Part shown: piece by piece, positions 1-8,417 of the stretch
Numbering within the stretch: the first letter of the stretch is position 1
How the letters are laid out: the number at the start of each line of letters is the position of its first letter
Origin: JAHRAW01 sp965243285
GTDB taxonomy: Bacteria; Pseudomonadota; Gammaproteobacteria; Arenicellales; Poriferihabitantaceae
Length of the DNA stretch: 64,000 nucleotides
NCBI GenBank assembly: GCA_965243285.1
Contig: OZ251537.1
Location: 2,046,001-2,110,000, forward strand
Reading direction: 5' to 3'
Notes under the pieces: generated by a model
Databases searched by the model: none
Seen by the model: only the letters and a program-made list of their open reading frames with translations
Told to the model about the DNA's origin: nothing
Program-made: the position numbers and the translations under genes

Positions 1-199
1 TATCGACGCCGAGCACCGCGTGGCCGCATTGCGCCAACCACTGCATATCCAGCGATTTACCGCACAACGGCACGAAAACTTTCGCGCCTTTTTCCACCGC
101 CGATGCCGGCCAAAATTTGCGCAGCCGAGAATTAACCTTATCCTGATGAAACCCCACCCGCCCGGCGGCCCACCGCGTATGCCAAAAATCATGGTGCAT
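1..199 (-). CDS. tpm: Thiopurine S-methyltransferase, N-terminal part (cut by window edge)
   Basis: This is a SAM-dependent methyltransferase of the bacterial TPMT family, which methylates thiopurines and, in related bacteria, selenium and tellurium compounds. About 66 codons are present, starting at an ATG 13 bases after the phnX stop; the rest lies beyond the left edge. The N-terminus reads MHHDFWHTRW, followed by GFHQDKVN, VFVPLCGKSLDMQWLA and GHAVLGVD. These match the family's opening, including the Gly-rich SAM-binding loop (PLCGKSLDM). The short spacing and same strand suggest co-transcription with phnX. Assignment rests on recognised motifs in a partial sequence. Confidence 0.85.
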   Translation of the reverse strand, partial: MHHDFWHTRWAAGRVGFHQDKVNSRLRKFWPASAVEKGAKVFVPLCGKSLDMQWLAQCGHAVLGVD

Positions 200-212
200 G
201 GCGGATGTGCGT

Positions 213-1061
213 TTAGGGTTTTTCGCCGCGCGCCAGGCGGCACTCGATATCATCCAAGCACGGCATTAAATCGGCCATGCTGTCGATAACATAGTGCGCG
301 CCGCCGCGATACATGGCGGGGTATACGCGCTCGCGGTGGCGCTGTTGCACGACCGCCGGCATGGCTTGCCAGTCGGCTTGCGACACCCCCACCTCGTTGC
401 CCGATATGGCCACGCCGATAGCCCACGCGCCGGCGTTCAAGCCCTCCTCGAGGCCGCTCAATGTGTCGTCAATTTTCACCACCGATTGCACCGGGGAGAC
501 CGCCAACGCCAGCATATTGCGCAGCACCATGTCGGGGTACGGGCGGCCACGCTTCACATCGCCGGCACCGAAAGCGGCCTCGGGAACATAGCCCTGTTTG
601 GCGGCCTCGGCGCGCACGATGGCCAACATGCCGGGTAAATATCCGCTGCTGGCGCCGATGCGATAACCGCGCTGGCGACATTGAGCGATGCTCTCCAAGG
701 CGCCGGGTATCAGCGCGCAATGGGCCGGCAAGCATGCCTCCTGGCGCGGCACAAAATCGGCGAATAGGCGCGCCGCATCCTCGGCGTCCGGCTCGGCGCC
801 GTGGGTTTGCGCCCAGCGCTGGCGCACGCTCGGCATGGCGCACAGCATGTCGATATGCACCTTTTTATGCACCCCCATGGGGCGGCGCGCTTCTTCCATG
901 GTGATGGCGACGCCAGCGTTTTCGAACACCTCGCAAAACACTATGGCCGGCGCCAGGCAGCCGAAATCCAGGGTGGTGCCCGCCCAGTCGAAAATGACGC
1001 AACGCACTGGCCCGCGGTAGGTTCTGGCGTAGGTGAATTCGCGGTTTGGCGTGAAGGGCAT
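213..1061 (-). CDS. phnX: Phosphonoacetaldehyde hydrolase (phosphonatase)
   Basis: This HAD-superfamily enzyme splits phosphonoacetaldehyde into acetaldehyde and phosphate, the second step of 2-aminoethylphosphonate degradation. The protein is 282 aa, near the family's usual 270. The nucleophile motif IFDWAGTTLDFG places the catalytic Asp at about residue 25, and the cap-domain motif MGVHKKVH carries the Schiff-base lysine at about residue 66, which marks PhnX among HAD proteins. Later motifs ASSGYLPGM and VKIDDTLSG fit HAD motifs II-IV. The usual partner transaminase phnW is not in the window. tpm follows 13 bases downstream. There are about 20 residues before the first HAD strand, so the start could be a little later. 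Confidence 0.93.
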   Translation of the reverse strand: MPFTPNREFTYARTYRGPVRCVIFDWAGTTLDFGCLAPAIVFCEVFENAGVAITMEEARRPMGVHKKVHIDMLCAMPSVRQRWAQTHGAEPDAEDAARLFADFVPRQEACLPAHCALIPGALESIAQCRQRGYRIGASSGYLPGMLAIVRAEAAKQGYVPEAAFGAGDVKRGRPYPDMVLRNMLALAVSPVQSVVKIDDTLSGLEEGLNAGAWAIGVAISGNEVGVSQADWQAMPAVVQQRHRERVYPAMYRGGAHYVIDSMADLMPCLDDIECRLARGEKP

Positions 1062-1191
1062 GGGGTAATGGCGCGCAACATGGGTTAAAGGGAGGGAAAT
1101 TCGCGTACTTTTCGCCTAAAATCCCGCAAAATTGCGCAAAATCGCCAAAAATACTGCTAAAAACTGGCAAAACCGGCCCAAACTTCAAAAT

Positions 1192-1268
1192 TGGCGCCCC
1201 AGAGAGGATTCGAACCTCCGACCTGCCGCTTAGGAGGCGGCCGCTCTATCCGACTGAGCTACCGGGGC
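1192..1268 (-). tRNA. tRNA-Arg (anticodon CCU)
   Basis: A complete cloverleaf is read on the minus strand from 1268 to 1192. The acceptor stem GCCCCGG pairs with CTGGGGC (one G-T pair). The D arm contains AGCTCAGTCGGATAGAGC. The anticodon stem GCCGC/GCGGC encloses loop CTCCTAA with anticodon CCT. The T arm has GGTTCGAATCC. The 3' CCA is encoded. It decodes AGG arginine codons. It stands alone between phnX and the aldolase gene. Confidence 0.97.
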
Positions 1269-1364
1269 GATGTTGGCGTCTTTATTGGGCGACAGACGCT
1301 GGCAGTTTTGATATTAATCGACCACCTATCGCCTGCATTAATTTGACGCGATAACGCCCATACC

Positions 1365-2285
1365 TCATGTCGCCGAGGCGGCGGCGATGGCGGCGATGGA
1401 AGCGCCGAGCATGGCGCTGAATTCGGCGTCGCTTTGCTGCGCCGATAATCCCTCGGTCAAGGCGCGGGAAAAACTCGCGATCATGCCGTGGTTTTCGGCC
1501 AGCCGGCGACACGCTTCATCGCGACTATAGCCGCCGGATAAAGCGGCCACGCGCAAGCAATTGGGATGACGCATGCAGGCGGCGTAGTGGCCGGCGGTCT
1601 CCGGTAGGGTGAGTTTTAGCATCACCATGTGGCCGGCTTGCAAACTCGCCAGATGGGTGGCGAGGGATTTTTCCAGCAAGTTTTCGGCGGTGGATTTTTG
1701 CGCGCAGTGAATGTCCACCTCGGGTTCTATGATGGGCACCAAACCATGACCGATGATGGTGCGTGCGATGGCGAATTGTTGCGCCACCACGGCCTCGATG
1801 CCGGCGGCCTCGGCGTGTTTGATAACCGAGCGCATTTTGGTGCCAAAAATGCCGCAGCCGACGGCTTTTTCAAGCAAATTATCGAGGCCTGGATTGGGCT
1901 TCATCAACTGCACGCCGTCGGCCTCATCAGCCAATCCTTTATCGACCTTTAAGATGGGCAGAATGTGTTTTTCCTCCCATAAAAATCGCGCGCTGGGGCG
2001 GCCGCCCACTTCGCGCTCCATGGTGTTTTCGAACAAGATGGCGGCGAGAATGTTATCGCCGTCAAACGCGGGGTCGGTGATGATGCGGCTGCGCATTTGA
2101 TGTATCAGCGCGTACATTTCCGCTTCGTCGGCATAGGCGTTTTGGTCGATTCCATACAGCGCCAACGCTTTGGGCGTGCTGCCGCCGCTTTGGTCGAGGG
2201 CGGCGATAAAACCAGCGCCGGCGCGCGCGCGTTCGATTTGCGCTTCGGTCTGCGCCGCGAATTGGGGAGAAGTGGTCATGGTCAC
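1365..2285 (-). CDS. Fructose-bisphosphate aldolase, class I
   Basis: This enzyme reversibly cleaves fructose 1,6-bisphosphate to dihydroxyacetone phosphate and glyceraldehyde 3-phosphate by Schiff-base chemistry. The 306-aa length matches bacterial short class I aldolases. Diagnostic stretches are GFIAALDQSGGSTPKALALY near the N-terminus, LWEEKHILPILKVDKG, GLVPIIEPEVDIH, and HMVMLKLTLPE with the probable Schiff-base lysine. The C-terminal ALSGGYSRDEAC fits the phosphate-binding loop. It is monocistronic, with a tRNA gene downstream and a mobile-element remnant upstream. The start has few alternatives; MTMTT could begin at residue 1 or 3. Confidence 0.93.
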   Translation of the reverse strand: MTMTTSPQFAAQTEAQIERARAGAGFIAALDQSGGSTPKALALYGIDQNAYADEAEMYALIHQMRSRIITDPAFDGDNILAAILFENTMEREVGGRPSARFLWEEKHILPILKVDKGLADEADGVQLMKPNPGLDNLLEKAVGCGIFGTKMRSVIKHAEAAGIEAVVAQQFAIARTIIGHGLVPIIEPEVDIHCAQKSTAENLLEKSLATHLASLQAGHMVMLKLTLPETAGHYAACMRHPNCLRVAALSGGYSRDEACRRLAENHGMIASFSRALTEGLSAQQSDAEFSAMLGASIAAIAAASAT

Positions 2286-2381
2286 TGAGTCTTGATGGGA
2301 TTTGATGGTCGAGAATCGGCGAGGCGATGAGAATTATAGCCGCGGAAAAGGGGGGAATGGCGGCGGGGAGGGGAAATTAAA

Positions 2382-2527
2382 GGGAATTATATGGTTGTAG
2401 ACCCCAACAATAAAAAAACCGCTTGCATTACCCCAAAAACCCCATAAAAACCCTAACCTAAGCATACTTCGCGCAACGCTATAAATCGGCGTGAAATAAG
2501 GGATGGGTCAACAATCATATAATTCCC
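2382..2527. mobile_element. MITE-like element with 23-bp TIRs and 8-bp target duplication
   Basis: This 146-bp non-coding element begins GGGAATTATATGGTTGTAGA and ends in the inverted complement; the 23-bp termini differ at only two positions. It is flanked on both sides by the identical 8-mer AAATTAAA (2374-2381 and 2528-2535), a target-site duplication typical of DDE transposition. It contains no ORF, so a transposase must have acted in trans. A diverged inverted copy lies at 57173-57336 and shares the internal blocks TCACGCCGATTT, GGTTAGG and ATGCAAGCGGTTTTT. The family of the mobilising transposase is unknown; 8-bp duplications fit several IS families. Confidence 0.85.
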
Positions 2528-2752
2528 AAATTAAAGGCGGAAAGTAAAAGCGAAAAACAAAGTCAAAAGTCGAGTAAAACTCAACATTAAAGATATCCCC
2601 CTCACCAAAACTGGCGAAAAAGCCGCCAATTTTAGATCCCTCCCGAAAAGGCACGGGGGCAAAGACTAAAAGCCAAAATCAAAAGCCAAAGTCAAAAGCC
2701 AAAATCAAAAGCCAAAGTCAAAAGCCAAAGTCAAAAGCCAATTTACCCGCCA
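2528..2752. repeat. Composite AAAGCC-type array with degenerate two-hairpin unit
   Basis: Non-coding. The region has runs of AAAGCC/AAAATC/AAAGTC words (2665-2742) around a degenerate copy of the recurring two-hairpin unit (about 2596-2662). Stem 1 is AAAACTGGCG against CCGCCAATTTT. The second stem is weak (CCCTCCCG against CGGGGG). It abuts the pepP stop codon. No promoter or ORF is recognised. Confidence 0.7.
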
Positions 2753-4057
2753 TCACCCGGCCATCAAATGTTCAATATCGGCGATTTCCTTCGGCGCGTC
2801 GGCGGATAAATTTTCGTGTCCTGAGGCGGTCACCAAAATATCGTCTTCGATGCGAATGCCGATGTTATGCCATTTTTCATCCACATCGGCGGCGGCGGGA
2901 ATATATAGCCCGGGCTCGACGGTCAGCACCATGCCGGGCTCCAACAAGCGCCATTGCGCATGGATTTTATAGTCGCCGACATCATGCACATCCATGCCCA
3001 GCCAGTGGCCGGTGTAGTGCATATAAAACCGGCGATAGGCGCCGCTTTCGCGCAGTTCGTTTCGTTCGCCGGTCAGCAAGCCGAGCGAGATTAACCCATC
3101 GATGAGCACCGCGGTGGCGGCATTATGATAATCCACCCACGCCCGCCCCGGCGCCACGGCGGCGATGGCGGCCTTTTGCGCCGCCAAAACCACCTCGTAC
3201 ACGGCGCGTTGGGCGGCGCTGAATGTGCCGTTTACCGGGAAGGTGCGGGTGATGTCGGCGGCGTAGCAATCCAGTTCGGCGCCGGCGTCAATGAGCAATA
3301 AATCGCCATCTTTGAGCGTGCAATTGTTGTCGGTGTAGTGAAGAATGCAGGCGTTTTCGCCGCCGGCGACGATGGAAGGGTAGGCCGGCCAAGCGCTGCC
3401 CAATAAGCGAAATTCGCATTCCAATTCGGCCTGAATTTGATATTCATATTTGCCGGCGGCGGTGCATTGCATGGCGCGGCGGTGCCCGGCGGCGGCGATT
3501 TTGCATGCTTGGCGCATCAATTTTTGCTCGCCCTTTTTTTTGATCACGCGCATTTCATGCAGAATATGCCCGAGGTCCACCAACTCGCCCGGGGCCTGCG
3601 CGCCGCTGCGCTGGCGGGCGCGAATTTCGCTTATCCAGCGAATTAATTCGCTATCGAAATCCGCATAGCGCCCCATGGTGGCGAAAACTTTCGGGCAGTT
3701 TTCCAGCAAGCCCGGCAAGTGCGCGTCCAATTCTTCGATAGGGAAAACTTGCTCGGCGCCGTATATATCGACCGCGCCGGCCAGCCCAGCGCGTCGCCCA
3801 TCCCATACTTCCCGCGCTTCGTCTTTCTCGCGGCAAAACAACAAAAACTCGCCGCCCGCGCGCCCCGGCGCCAACACCGCCACCGCCTTGGGCTCAGGAA
3901 AATGCGTCAGGTAATAAAAATCACTATCGGGGCGAAAGGGAAACAACACATCGCCATTGCGCGGCTGCTCGGCCGCGGTAGGCAAAATGGCGATGCCCTC
4001 GCCCATCAGTTGCATCAAATCTTGTCGGCGGCGGTGGTGGATGTCTGTGTCGGGCAT
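2753..4057 (-). CDS. pepP: Xaa-Pro aminopeptidase (M24 family)
   Basis: This dinuclear-metal aminopeptidase P removes N-terminal residues that precede proline. From Met30 of the open frame the protein begins MPDTDIHHRRRQDL, which fits the start of E. coli PepP, so I start at 4057. An upstream ATG at 4144 overlaps the gpt stop by 8 bases and would add 29 residues of unfamiliar sequence; translational coupling makes it a real alternative. Metal ligands are visible: LLIDAGAE and DCYAADITRTFPV (two Asp), HYTGHWLGMDVHD (His), TVEPGLY (Glu) and GIRIEDD (Glu). In E. coli, ygfB lies directly upstream of pepP; here gpt sits between them. Confidence 0.93.
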   Translation of the reverse strand: MPDTDIHHRRRQDLMQLMGEGIAILPTAAEQPRNGDVLFPFRPDSDFYYLTHFPEPKAVAVLAPGRAGGEFLLFCREKDEAREVWDGRRAGLAGAVDIYGAEQVFPIEELDAHLPGLLENCPKVFATMGRYADFDSELIRWISEIRARQRSGAQAPGELVDLGHILHEMRVIKKKGEQKLMRQACKIAAAGHRRAMQCTAAGKYEYQIQAELECEFRLLGSAWPAYPSIVAGGENACILHYTDNNCTLKDGDLLLIDAGAELDCYAADITRTFPVNGTFSAAQRAVYEVVLAAQKAAIAAVAPGRAWVDYHNAATAVLIDGLISLGLLTGERNELRESGAYRRFYMHYTGHWLGMDVHDVGDYKIHAQWRLLEPGMVLTVEPGLYIPAAADVDEKWHNIGIRIEDDILVTASGHENLSADAPKEIADIEHLMAG

Positions 4058-4136
4058 GGGGCGGGGTAGGGCGGTGGTTTGGGGGACGGGGCGATAGTGG
4101 GTGGATATTAGTATCGATGTTTGCTCGATATGAGTT

Positions 4137-4628
4137 TCAATCATTTTCAGCCGGTCTGTCTACCAATGGGCTCGAGTAATTTAATTCCATGTCCCATGGA
4201 AAGTTAATCCAAGTATCCTGCGCGACTTCTTTAATAAAGTTGTCTACCTCAACGCGTCCTTCAGGCTTTGCGTAGACAGTAACAAAGCGCGCTTTAGGAG
4301 CCAGCGCTTTTACTGCGCGCGCTGTTGTGCCGGTATCCACCAGGTCATCTATTAATAGATAGCCATCGCCATCGCCAAAACTTGCATTAACGGTTTTAAG
4401 AATCAGCGCTGTGTTGCCTTTTTCTTGCTTTTCATATGTTTTGATGCAGATGGTATCCAGCATGCGTATGTTGAGTTCACGGGCAATGATAGCGGCCGGC
4501 ACCATGCCACCACGTGTGATGGCAATGGCTCCTTTCCATTGACTGGCAGGTAGTAGTTGGGCTGCAAGCGCTCTTGTATCGCGATGCAGTTCTTCCCATG
4601 AAACAAAAAAACTTTCGGTTCGGTGCAT
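4137..4628 (-). CDS. gpt: Xanthine-guanine phosphoribosyltransferase
   Basis: This purine-salvage enzyme converts guanine and xanthine (and hypoxanthine weakly) to nucleotides using PRPP. The start at Met31 of the open frame (MHRTESFFVSWEELHRD) gives 163 aa, close to the 150-155 aa of Gpt. The family markers are WKGAIAITRGGMVPAA, the PRPP-binding loop YLLIDDLVDTGTTA, and DTWINFPWDME near the end. The last bases overlap the upstream pepP start candidate. Base composition is visibly more AT-rich than that of ygfB and pepP on either side. It interrupts the conserved ygfB-pepP order, which suggests insertion or replacement by transfer. Confidence 0.9.
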   Translation of the reverse strand: MHRTESFFVSWEELHRDTRALAAQLLPASQWKGAIAITRGGMVPAAIIARELNIRMLDTICIKTYEKQEKGNTALILKTVNASFGDGDGYLLIDDLVDTGTTARAVKALAPKARFVTVYAKPEGRVEVDNFIKEVAQDTWINFPWDMELNYSSPLVDRPAEND

Positions 4629-4951
4629 AACTCTATTCGCCTTAAAATTCACAAATGCTGAAAACATCAAAACCCGTACTGCGGAATTTTTTGCAACCGC
4701 CAAGGTCTGGCAGCTCAATGCAAGTTGCAGTTTCTATAATTTCACCACCAAGGCGAGATATAGTGCTACTTCCGCGCTGCCGTATTCGCGGTCCTAGGAT
4801 TCGCTAACGAGTTTCAAACGGTAGTTTGGCCATGTATACAGTGTCTTGGTATTGTTCGCTTTGCTATTCTTAAGTTTACGCGCGTACTTCAGAGCGGCAT
4901 CGATATGGGTTCAATCATTTTATCGATGGGCGATCAATGGTTACTCAATTT
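4629..4951. other. AT-rich intergenic stretch between ygfB-like gene and gpt
   Basis: About 320 bp without a credible gene. It shares the AT-rich composition of gpt and differs from flanking genes, so it is probably part of the same foreign segment. It should hold the gpt promoter, but I see no clear sigma-70 boxes or terminator hairpin. Confidence 0.4.
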
Positions 4952-5740
4952 TCAATTATTTTTCGGCACCGTTATGTCATTGCTATTTTCGCAACTATTT
5001 TCGCCAACAGGGGATTCCTCAGCGCCGCGCATTTCTTCATAAATCAGCTGCGTGGCAACGCGTAAATATTCCTCTATTTCCAGCAATTGACGCGCTGTTT
5101 GCTCGCCATCGGCAGGGTTGCCCGGCGCATTATCGAGTCGACTGATGTCGATAATATCGCCCACCGCCTCGCGCACTGGCGCCGACACATCATCCAACCG
5201 CCCGGCGCCATCGTGCAAAAACCCGTGCACAAAACCGCCGCACCAATCGGTCAACGCTTCCAGCCGTAGCCCAAGTGATGCTAGCTCGGGTGAATCGCCG
5301 GCCGATGATATGTCCGATGGGTCGCCGACCGATGAATCGGATGAATCGGATGAATTGCTCGCCGGCGAATCCACCGCGCCACCATCCCCGGCCACCGGCA
5401 ACCACAGATTAAACGCAAAGCCATCGGCGCGCAAATCGCGCAGTATTAAGCCATACATACCGTCCAACATATCGAGGTCGGCGGCGCCAGATAGCCGCAA
5501 CAACCACGCCTTGCCCCCCAACTGCGCCGCCGCCACCCCCCGACACGCCAACGCGCTGAGCAAGCCATGCGCCTCCGCAGCGCCACTATTCCACCGCGAA
5601 GTTCGCAACGCCTGGTCTACGCGCTGCTGCATATCGGCCGACATATTGCCCGCATTTTCCACCGAATCAGGTGCCGAATCTGCCGCCGAAGCCGCTCTCG
5701 AATCGACTGTCGCCGAATTTTCCGCCGTGCTTTCAGTCAT
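4952..5740 (-). CDS. UPF0149 (YgfB-like) family protein with Ser/Asp-rich insertion
   Basis: This is a YgfB/YecA-type protein, a family of all-helical proteins of poorly defined role usually found just upstream of pepP. The recognisable core includes EAHGLLSALACRGV near residue 60, LTDWCGGFVHGFLHDG around residue 168, and LEIEEYLRVATQLIYEEM near residue 225, the family's C-terminal helix. At 262 aa it is longer than the usual 180-200. The excess is an N-terminal Ala/Ser tail and a Ser/Asp insertion (residues about 122-158, SSDSSDSS-type) made by hexanucleotide expansion (GATGAATCG-like words at 5283-5385). Function is not assigned beyond family. Confidence 0.8.
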   Translation of the reverse strand: MTESTAENSATVDSRAASAADSAPDSVENAGNMSADMQQRVDQALRTSRWNSGAAEAHGLLSALACRGVAAAQLGGKAWLLRLSGAADLDMLDGMYGLILRDLRADGFAFNLWLPVAGDGGAVDSPASNSSDSSDSSVGDPSDISSAGDSPELASLGLRLEALTDWCGGFVHGFLHDGAGRLDDVSAPVREAVGDIIDISRLDNAPGNPADGEQTARQLLEIEEYLRVATQLIYEEMRGAEESPVGENSCENSNDITVPKNN

Positions 5741-5970
5741 GCCGCCCTTTTATCATGTTCGGCAGTTTTTTGCCGCCCACGCCGCCGCCCACGCCCATGA
5801 TTTTAATAATCCGGCTAACCAAACCCGTCAAACTATGCTCATTAAAAACTATGCTCATTAACATGTATAGATAGGTTAATTTATTCGCCCCAGCCACCTC
5901 GCCGTCACAACCCACATTTTTATGCCGCTCATTATCATTATAAAATGCTAGAGCAATAGCCTCGCCGCAC
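5741..5970. other. Divergent intergenic region with short duplication
   Basis: This region between the divergent ygfB-like and SDR genes contains a direct repeat AACTATGCTCATTA (5829-5861). No recognisable operator or RNA gene is present. Promoters for both directions are presumably here but are not distinct. Confidence 0.35.
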
Positions 5971-6753
5971 ATGCCCAATTTCACCTCCCAAAATATATTG
6001 ATCACCGCCGGCGCTGGCGGTATCGGCTATGCCATCGCTGCGGCGTTTGGCGGCGCTGGGGCGGGGGTGCATGTGGTGGATGTGGATGGGGCGGCGGTGG
6101 CGGCGGCGCGGGCGGCGCATCCGGCGTGGCTTGCCAGTGTTGCCGATGTGGCGGATGAGGGCGCGGTGGCGGGGGTGTTTGCGGCGCATTTACAGCGCTT
6201 TGGCGGTATCGATGTGCTGGTGAATGGCGCTGGCATCGCCGGGCCGACGGCGCTGTTGGAGGAGATTTCCGCGGCCGATTGGCGGCGCTGTTTGGCGGTG
6301 AATTTGGACGCCGCGTTTTTATGTTGTCGAGCGGCGATTCCCGATATGCGGCGGCGCGGGCGCGGCGTCATCATCAATATTTCATCCACCGCTGGCTGGC
6401 ACGGCTACCCTCTGCGCGCGCCTTATGCGGCTTCCAAATGGGCGTTGTTGGGGTTGACTAAATCCATCGCTATGGAGTTGGGGCCGGCTGGAATCCGCGT
6501 CAATGCGATTTGCCCCGGCAGCGTAGACGGCGAGCGCATGGGTCGCGTTATCGCTGCCGAAGCGGCGCGCAAGGGGGTGGATGAGGCCGAAATTCGGCGG
6601 ATGTATACTATGAGTGCGTCTTTGCGTACCTTTGTAAACGCTTCGGATATTGCCGATGCGGCGTTGTTTTTGGCCTCGCCTGGCGCTGCGAAAATTACTG
6701 GTCAGACGCTTAATGTGGATGGGAATTTGGAGAGTTTTGGGGGGGTGGAGTAG
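5971..6753 (+). CDS. SDR-family NAD(P)-dependent oxidoreductase
   Basis: This classical short-chain dehydrogenase/reductase has 260 aa. A Rossmann motif (ILITAGAGGIGYAIA) opens the protein and VVDVDG ends strand 2, with the acidic residue suggesting NAD preference. The NNAG-equivalent is VNGAGIAG, the catalytic Ser lies in INISSTAG, and the YxxxK pair is YAASKWALLG. The tail GQTLNVDGN is typical. The substrate cannot be read from sequence. Its position next to an acyl-CoA dehydrogenase and acyl-CoA synthetase suggests a hydroxyacyl or carnitine-like alcohol, but that is inference. The gene ends in a long repeat array. Confidence 0.88.
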   Translation: MPNFTSQNILITAGAGGIGYAIAAAFGGAGAGVHVVDVDGAAVAAARAAHPAWLASVADVADEGAVAGVFAAHLQRFGGIDVLVNGAGIAGPTALLEEISAADWRRCLAVNLDAAFLCCRAAIPDMRRRGRGVIINISSTAGWHGYPLRAPYAASKWALLGLTKSIAMELGPAGIRVNAICPGSVDGERMGRVIAAEAARKGVDEAEIRRMYTMSASLRTFVNASDIADAALFLASPGAAKITGQTLNVDGNLESFGGVE

Positions 6754-7088
6754 GGGGTAAAGTCAAAGCTCAAAAGCCAAAGTCAAAATCAAAATTAAAA
6801 GCAAAAGCGAAAGCAAAAGCGAAAGCGAAAGCCGAATCAAAAGCCGAATCAAAAGCCGAATCAAAAGCCGAATCAAAAGCACCCCCCACCAAAACTGGCG
6901 ATGAAGCCGCCAGTTTTGGCTCCCCCCTAAAAAGATAGGGTGGAGCAAAGCCTTAACAGCCAAAGCCAACTCAAACCCCAAACCCCAAGCCCCAAGCCCC
7001 AAGCCCCAAGCCCCAAACCCCAAACCCAAACCCAAACCCAAACCCCAAACCCAAACCCAAACCCAAACCAACCCCCGACTATTAACCT
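6754..7088. repeat. Composite repeat array with two-hairpin unit
   Basis: Non-coding. Left half is AAAGCC/AAAGCG/GAATCA words, with a 12-bp AGCCGAATCAAA unit repeated four times at 6842-6880. The core (6882-6949) is a two-hairpin unit: stem 1 CCAAAACTGGCG with CGCCAGTTTTGG around a 7-base loop, then stem 2 CTCCCCCCTA with TAGGGTGGAG. The core is nearly identical to the copies at 29801-29864 and, inverted, 40524-40588. The right half is CCCCAAG/CCCAAA tandem repeats up to the start of the acyl-CoA dehydrogenase gene. Upstream transcription must cross it. Confidence 0.8.
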
Positions 7089-8303
7089 ATGGATTTCGCC
7101 CTCACCGAAGAACAGCGCATGGTGGTGGAGACCGCCTCGCGATTTGTGCGCGAGGAGTTGTATCCGCACGAGCAGGCGGTGGAAAGCGCCGATGCGGTGG
7201 ATGAAAAATTACGCCGCCGCATTATCGAGCGGGCGCGCGAGGCCGGGTTGTACGCGGCCAATATGCCGGCCGAATTGGGCGGCGGCGGGTTGGATGCGCT
7301 GACCATGTGCTTGCTCGACCGCGAGTTGGGGCGCGCCAATATGGCGCTGCAATATACGGTCGGGCGGCCGAGTAATATCCTGCAGGCCTGCGTCGGCGCG
7401 CAGCGCGAAAAATATCTCTACCCATGCATTCGCGGCGAGAAGGTGGATTGTCTCGCCATGACCGAGCCCGGCGCCGGCTCGGATGTGCGTGCCATGGCGT
7501 GCACCGCGCGCGCGCAGGGCGATGATTTCATCATCACTGGCACGAAACATTTCATCAGCCATGCGGATGTCGCCGATTTTGTGATTTTGTTCGCCGCCAC
7601 CGGGGTGGAATCGGCGGAATCTGCGGAATCTGCCACCTCATCGGTCAAATCCGCCAAATCCACCACCCCCCGCCCGCCACGCAAAAAAATCACCGCATTT
7701 TTGGTCGATAAAGGCGCCGCCGGCTTCACCATCCGCCCCGGCTACCGCAGCGTATCCCATCGCGGCTATCACAATTTCATCCTCGAATTCGAGCGCTGCA
7801 AAATACCCGCCAGCCAAGTGTTGGGCGAGGTGCACGGCGGCTTCGCGGTAGCCAATAGTTGGCTCGGCAACACCCGCCTGCAGGTCGCCGCCATCTGCCT
7901 CGGGCGCTGCGACCGCGCCTATGAATTGGCCTGCGAATACGCCGCCAGCCGCCGCCAATTCGGCCAAACCATCGGCAAATTTCAAGGCGTGGCGTTCAAA
8001 TTAGCCGATATGGAAATCCGCCGCCGCAGTGCCGAACTGCTCACCTACCACGCCGCCTGGCAAGCCGACCACGGCGGCATGAGCGATGCCGCCGCCGCCA
8101 TGGCAAAACTCACCGCCACCGAAGCGCTGGCGTTTATCGCCGACCAAGCCCTGCAAATCCACGGCGGCATGGGGCTGATGTCCGACCTGCCATTGGAGCG
8201 AATTTGGCGCGACGCCCGCGTCGAAAGAATCTGGGAAGGCACCAGCGAAATCCAACGCATGATTATTTCGCGCGCGATTTTGCGGCCGCTGGAAGGGCGG
8301 TGA
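7089..8303 (+). CDS. Acyl-CoA dehydrogenase with Ser-rich insertion
   Basis: This FAD flavoenzyme introduces an alpha,beta double bond into an acyl-CoA and passes electrons to ETF. All three domains are present: N-terminal helices from MDFALTEEQRMVV, the central beta domain with AMTEPGAGSDVRA, and the C-terminal helices with ADQALQIHGGMGLM and VERIWEGTSEIQRM, where the Glu of WEGTSE is the usual base. The length is 404 aa. About 30 residues at 172-202 (repeated ESAESAES, then Lys/Pro-rich) are an in-frame microsatellite-type insertion, consistent with a surface loop. Neighbouring CoA enzymes suggest a CaiA- or gamma-butyrobetaine-type role; substrate is unproven. Confidence 0.9.
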   Translation: MDFALTEEQRMVVETASRFVREELYPHEQAVESADAVDEKLRRRIIERAREAGLYAANMPAELGGGGLDALTMCLLDRELGRANMALQYTVGRPSNILQACVGAQREKYLYPCIRGEKVDCLAMTEPGAGSDVRAMACTARAQGDDFIITGTKHFISHADVADFVILFAATGVESAESAESATSSVKSAKSTTPRPPRKKITAFLVDKGAAGFTIRPGYRSVSHRGYHNFILEFERCKIPASQVLGEVHGGFAVANSWLGNTRLQVAAICLGRCDRAYELACEYAASRRQFGQTIGKFQGVAFKLADMEIRRRSAELLTYHAAWQADHGGMSDAAAAMAKLTATEALAFIADQALQIHGGMGLMSDLPLERIWRDARVERIWEGTSEIQRMIISRAILRPLEGR

Positions 8304-8417
8304 GGTGGCGGGTGGATGGCGGATGACCGACGACTATCAGGTGGATGCCGGATGTCAATTCCATGATGTATGCCCGCCGATTATCGAACCGACCGCGAAT
8401 ATCCCCCCCATAATTTC

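Noticed and set aside
4058..4144. The 29-residue N-terminal extension of PepP as part of the main annotation
   Set aside because: PepP homology begins at Met30; the extension lies over the gpt junction. It remains possible because of the start-stop overlap, so it is given as an alternative.
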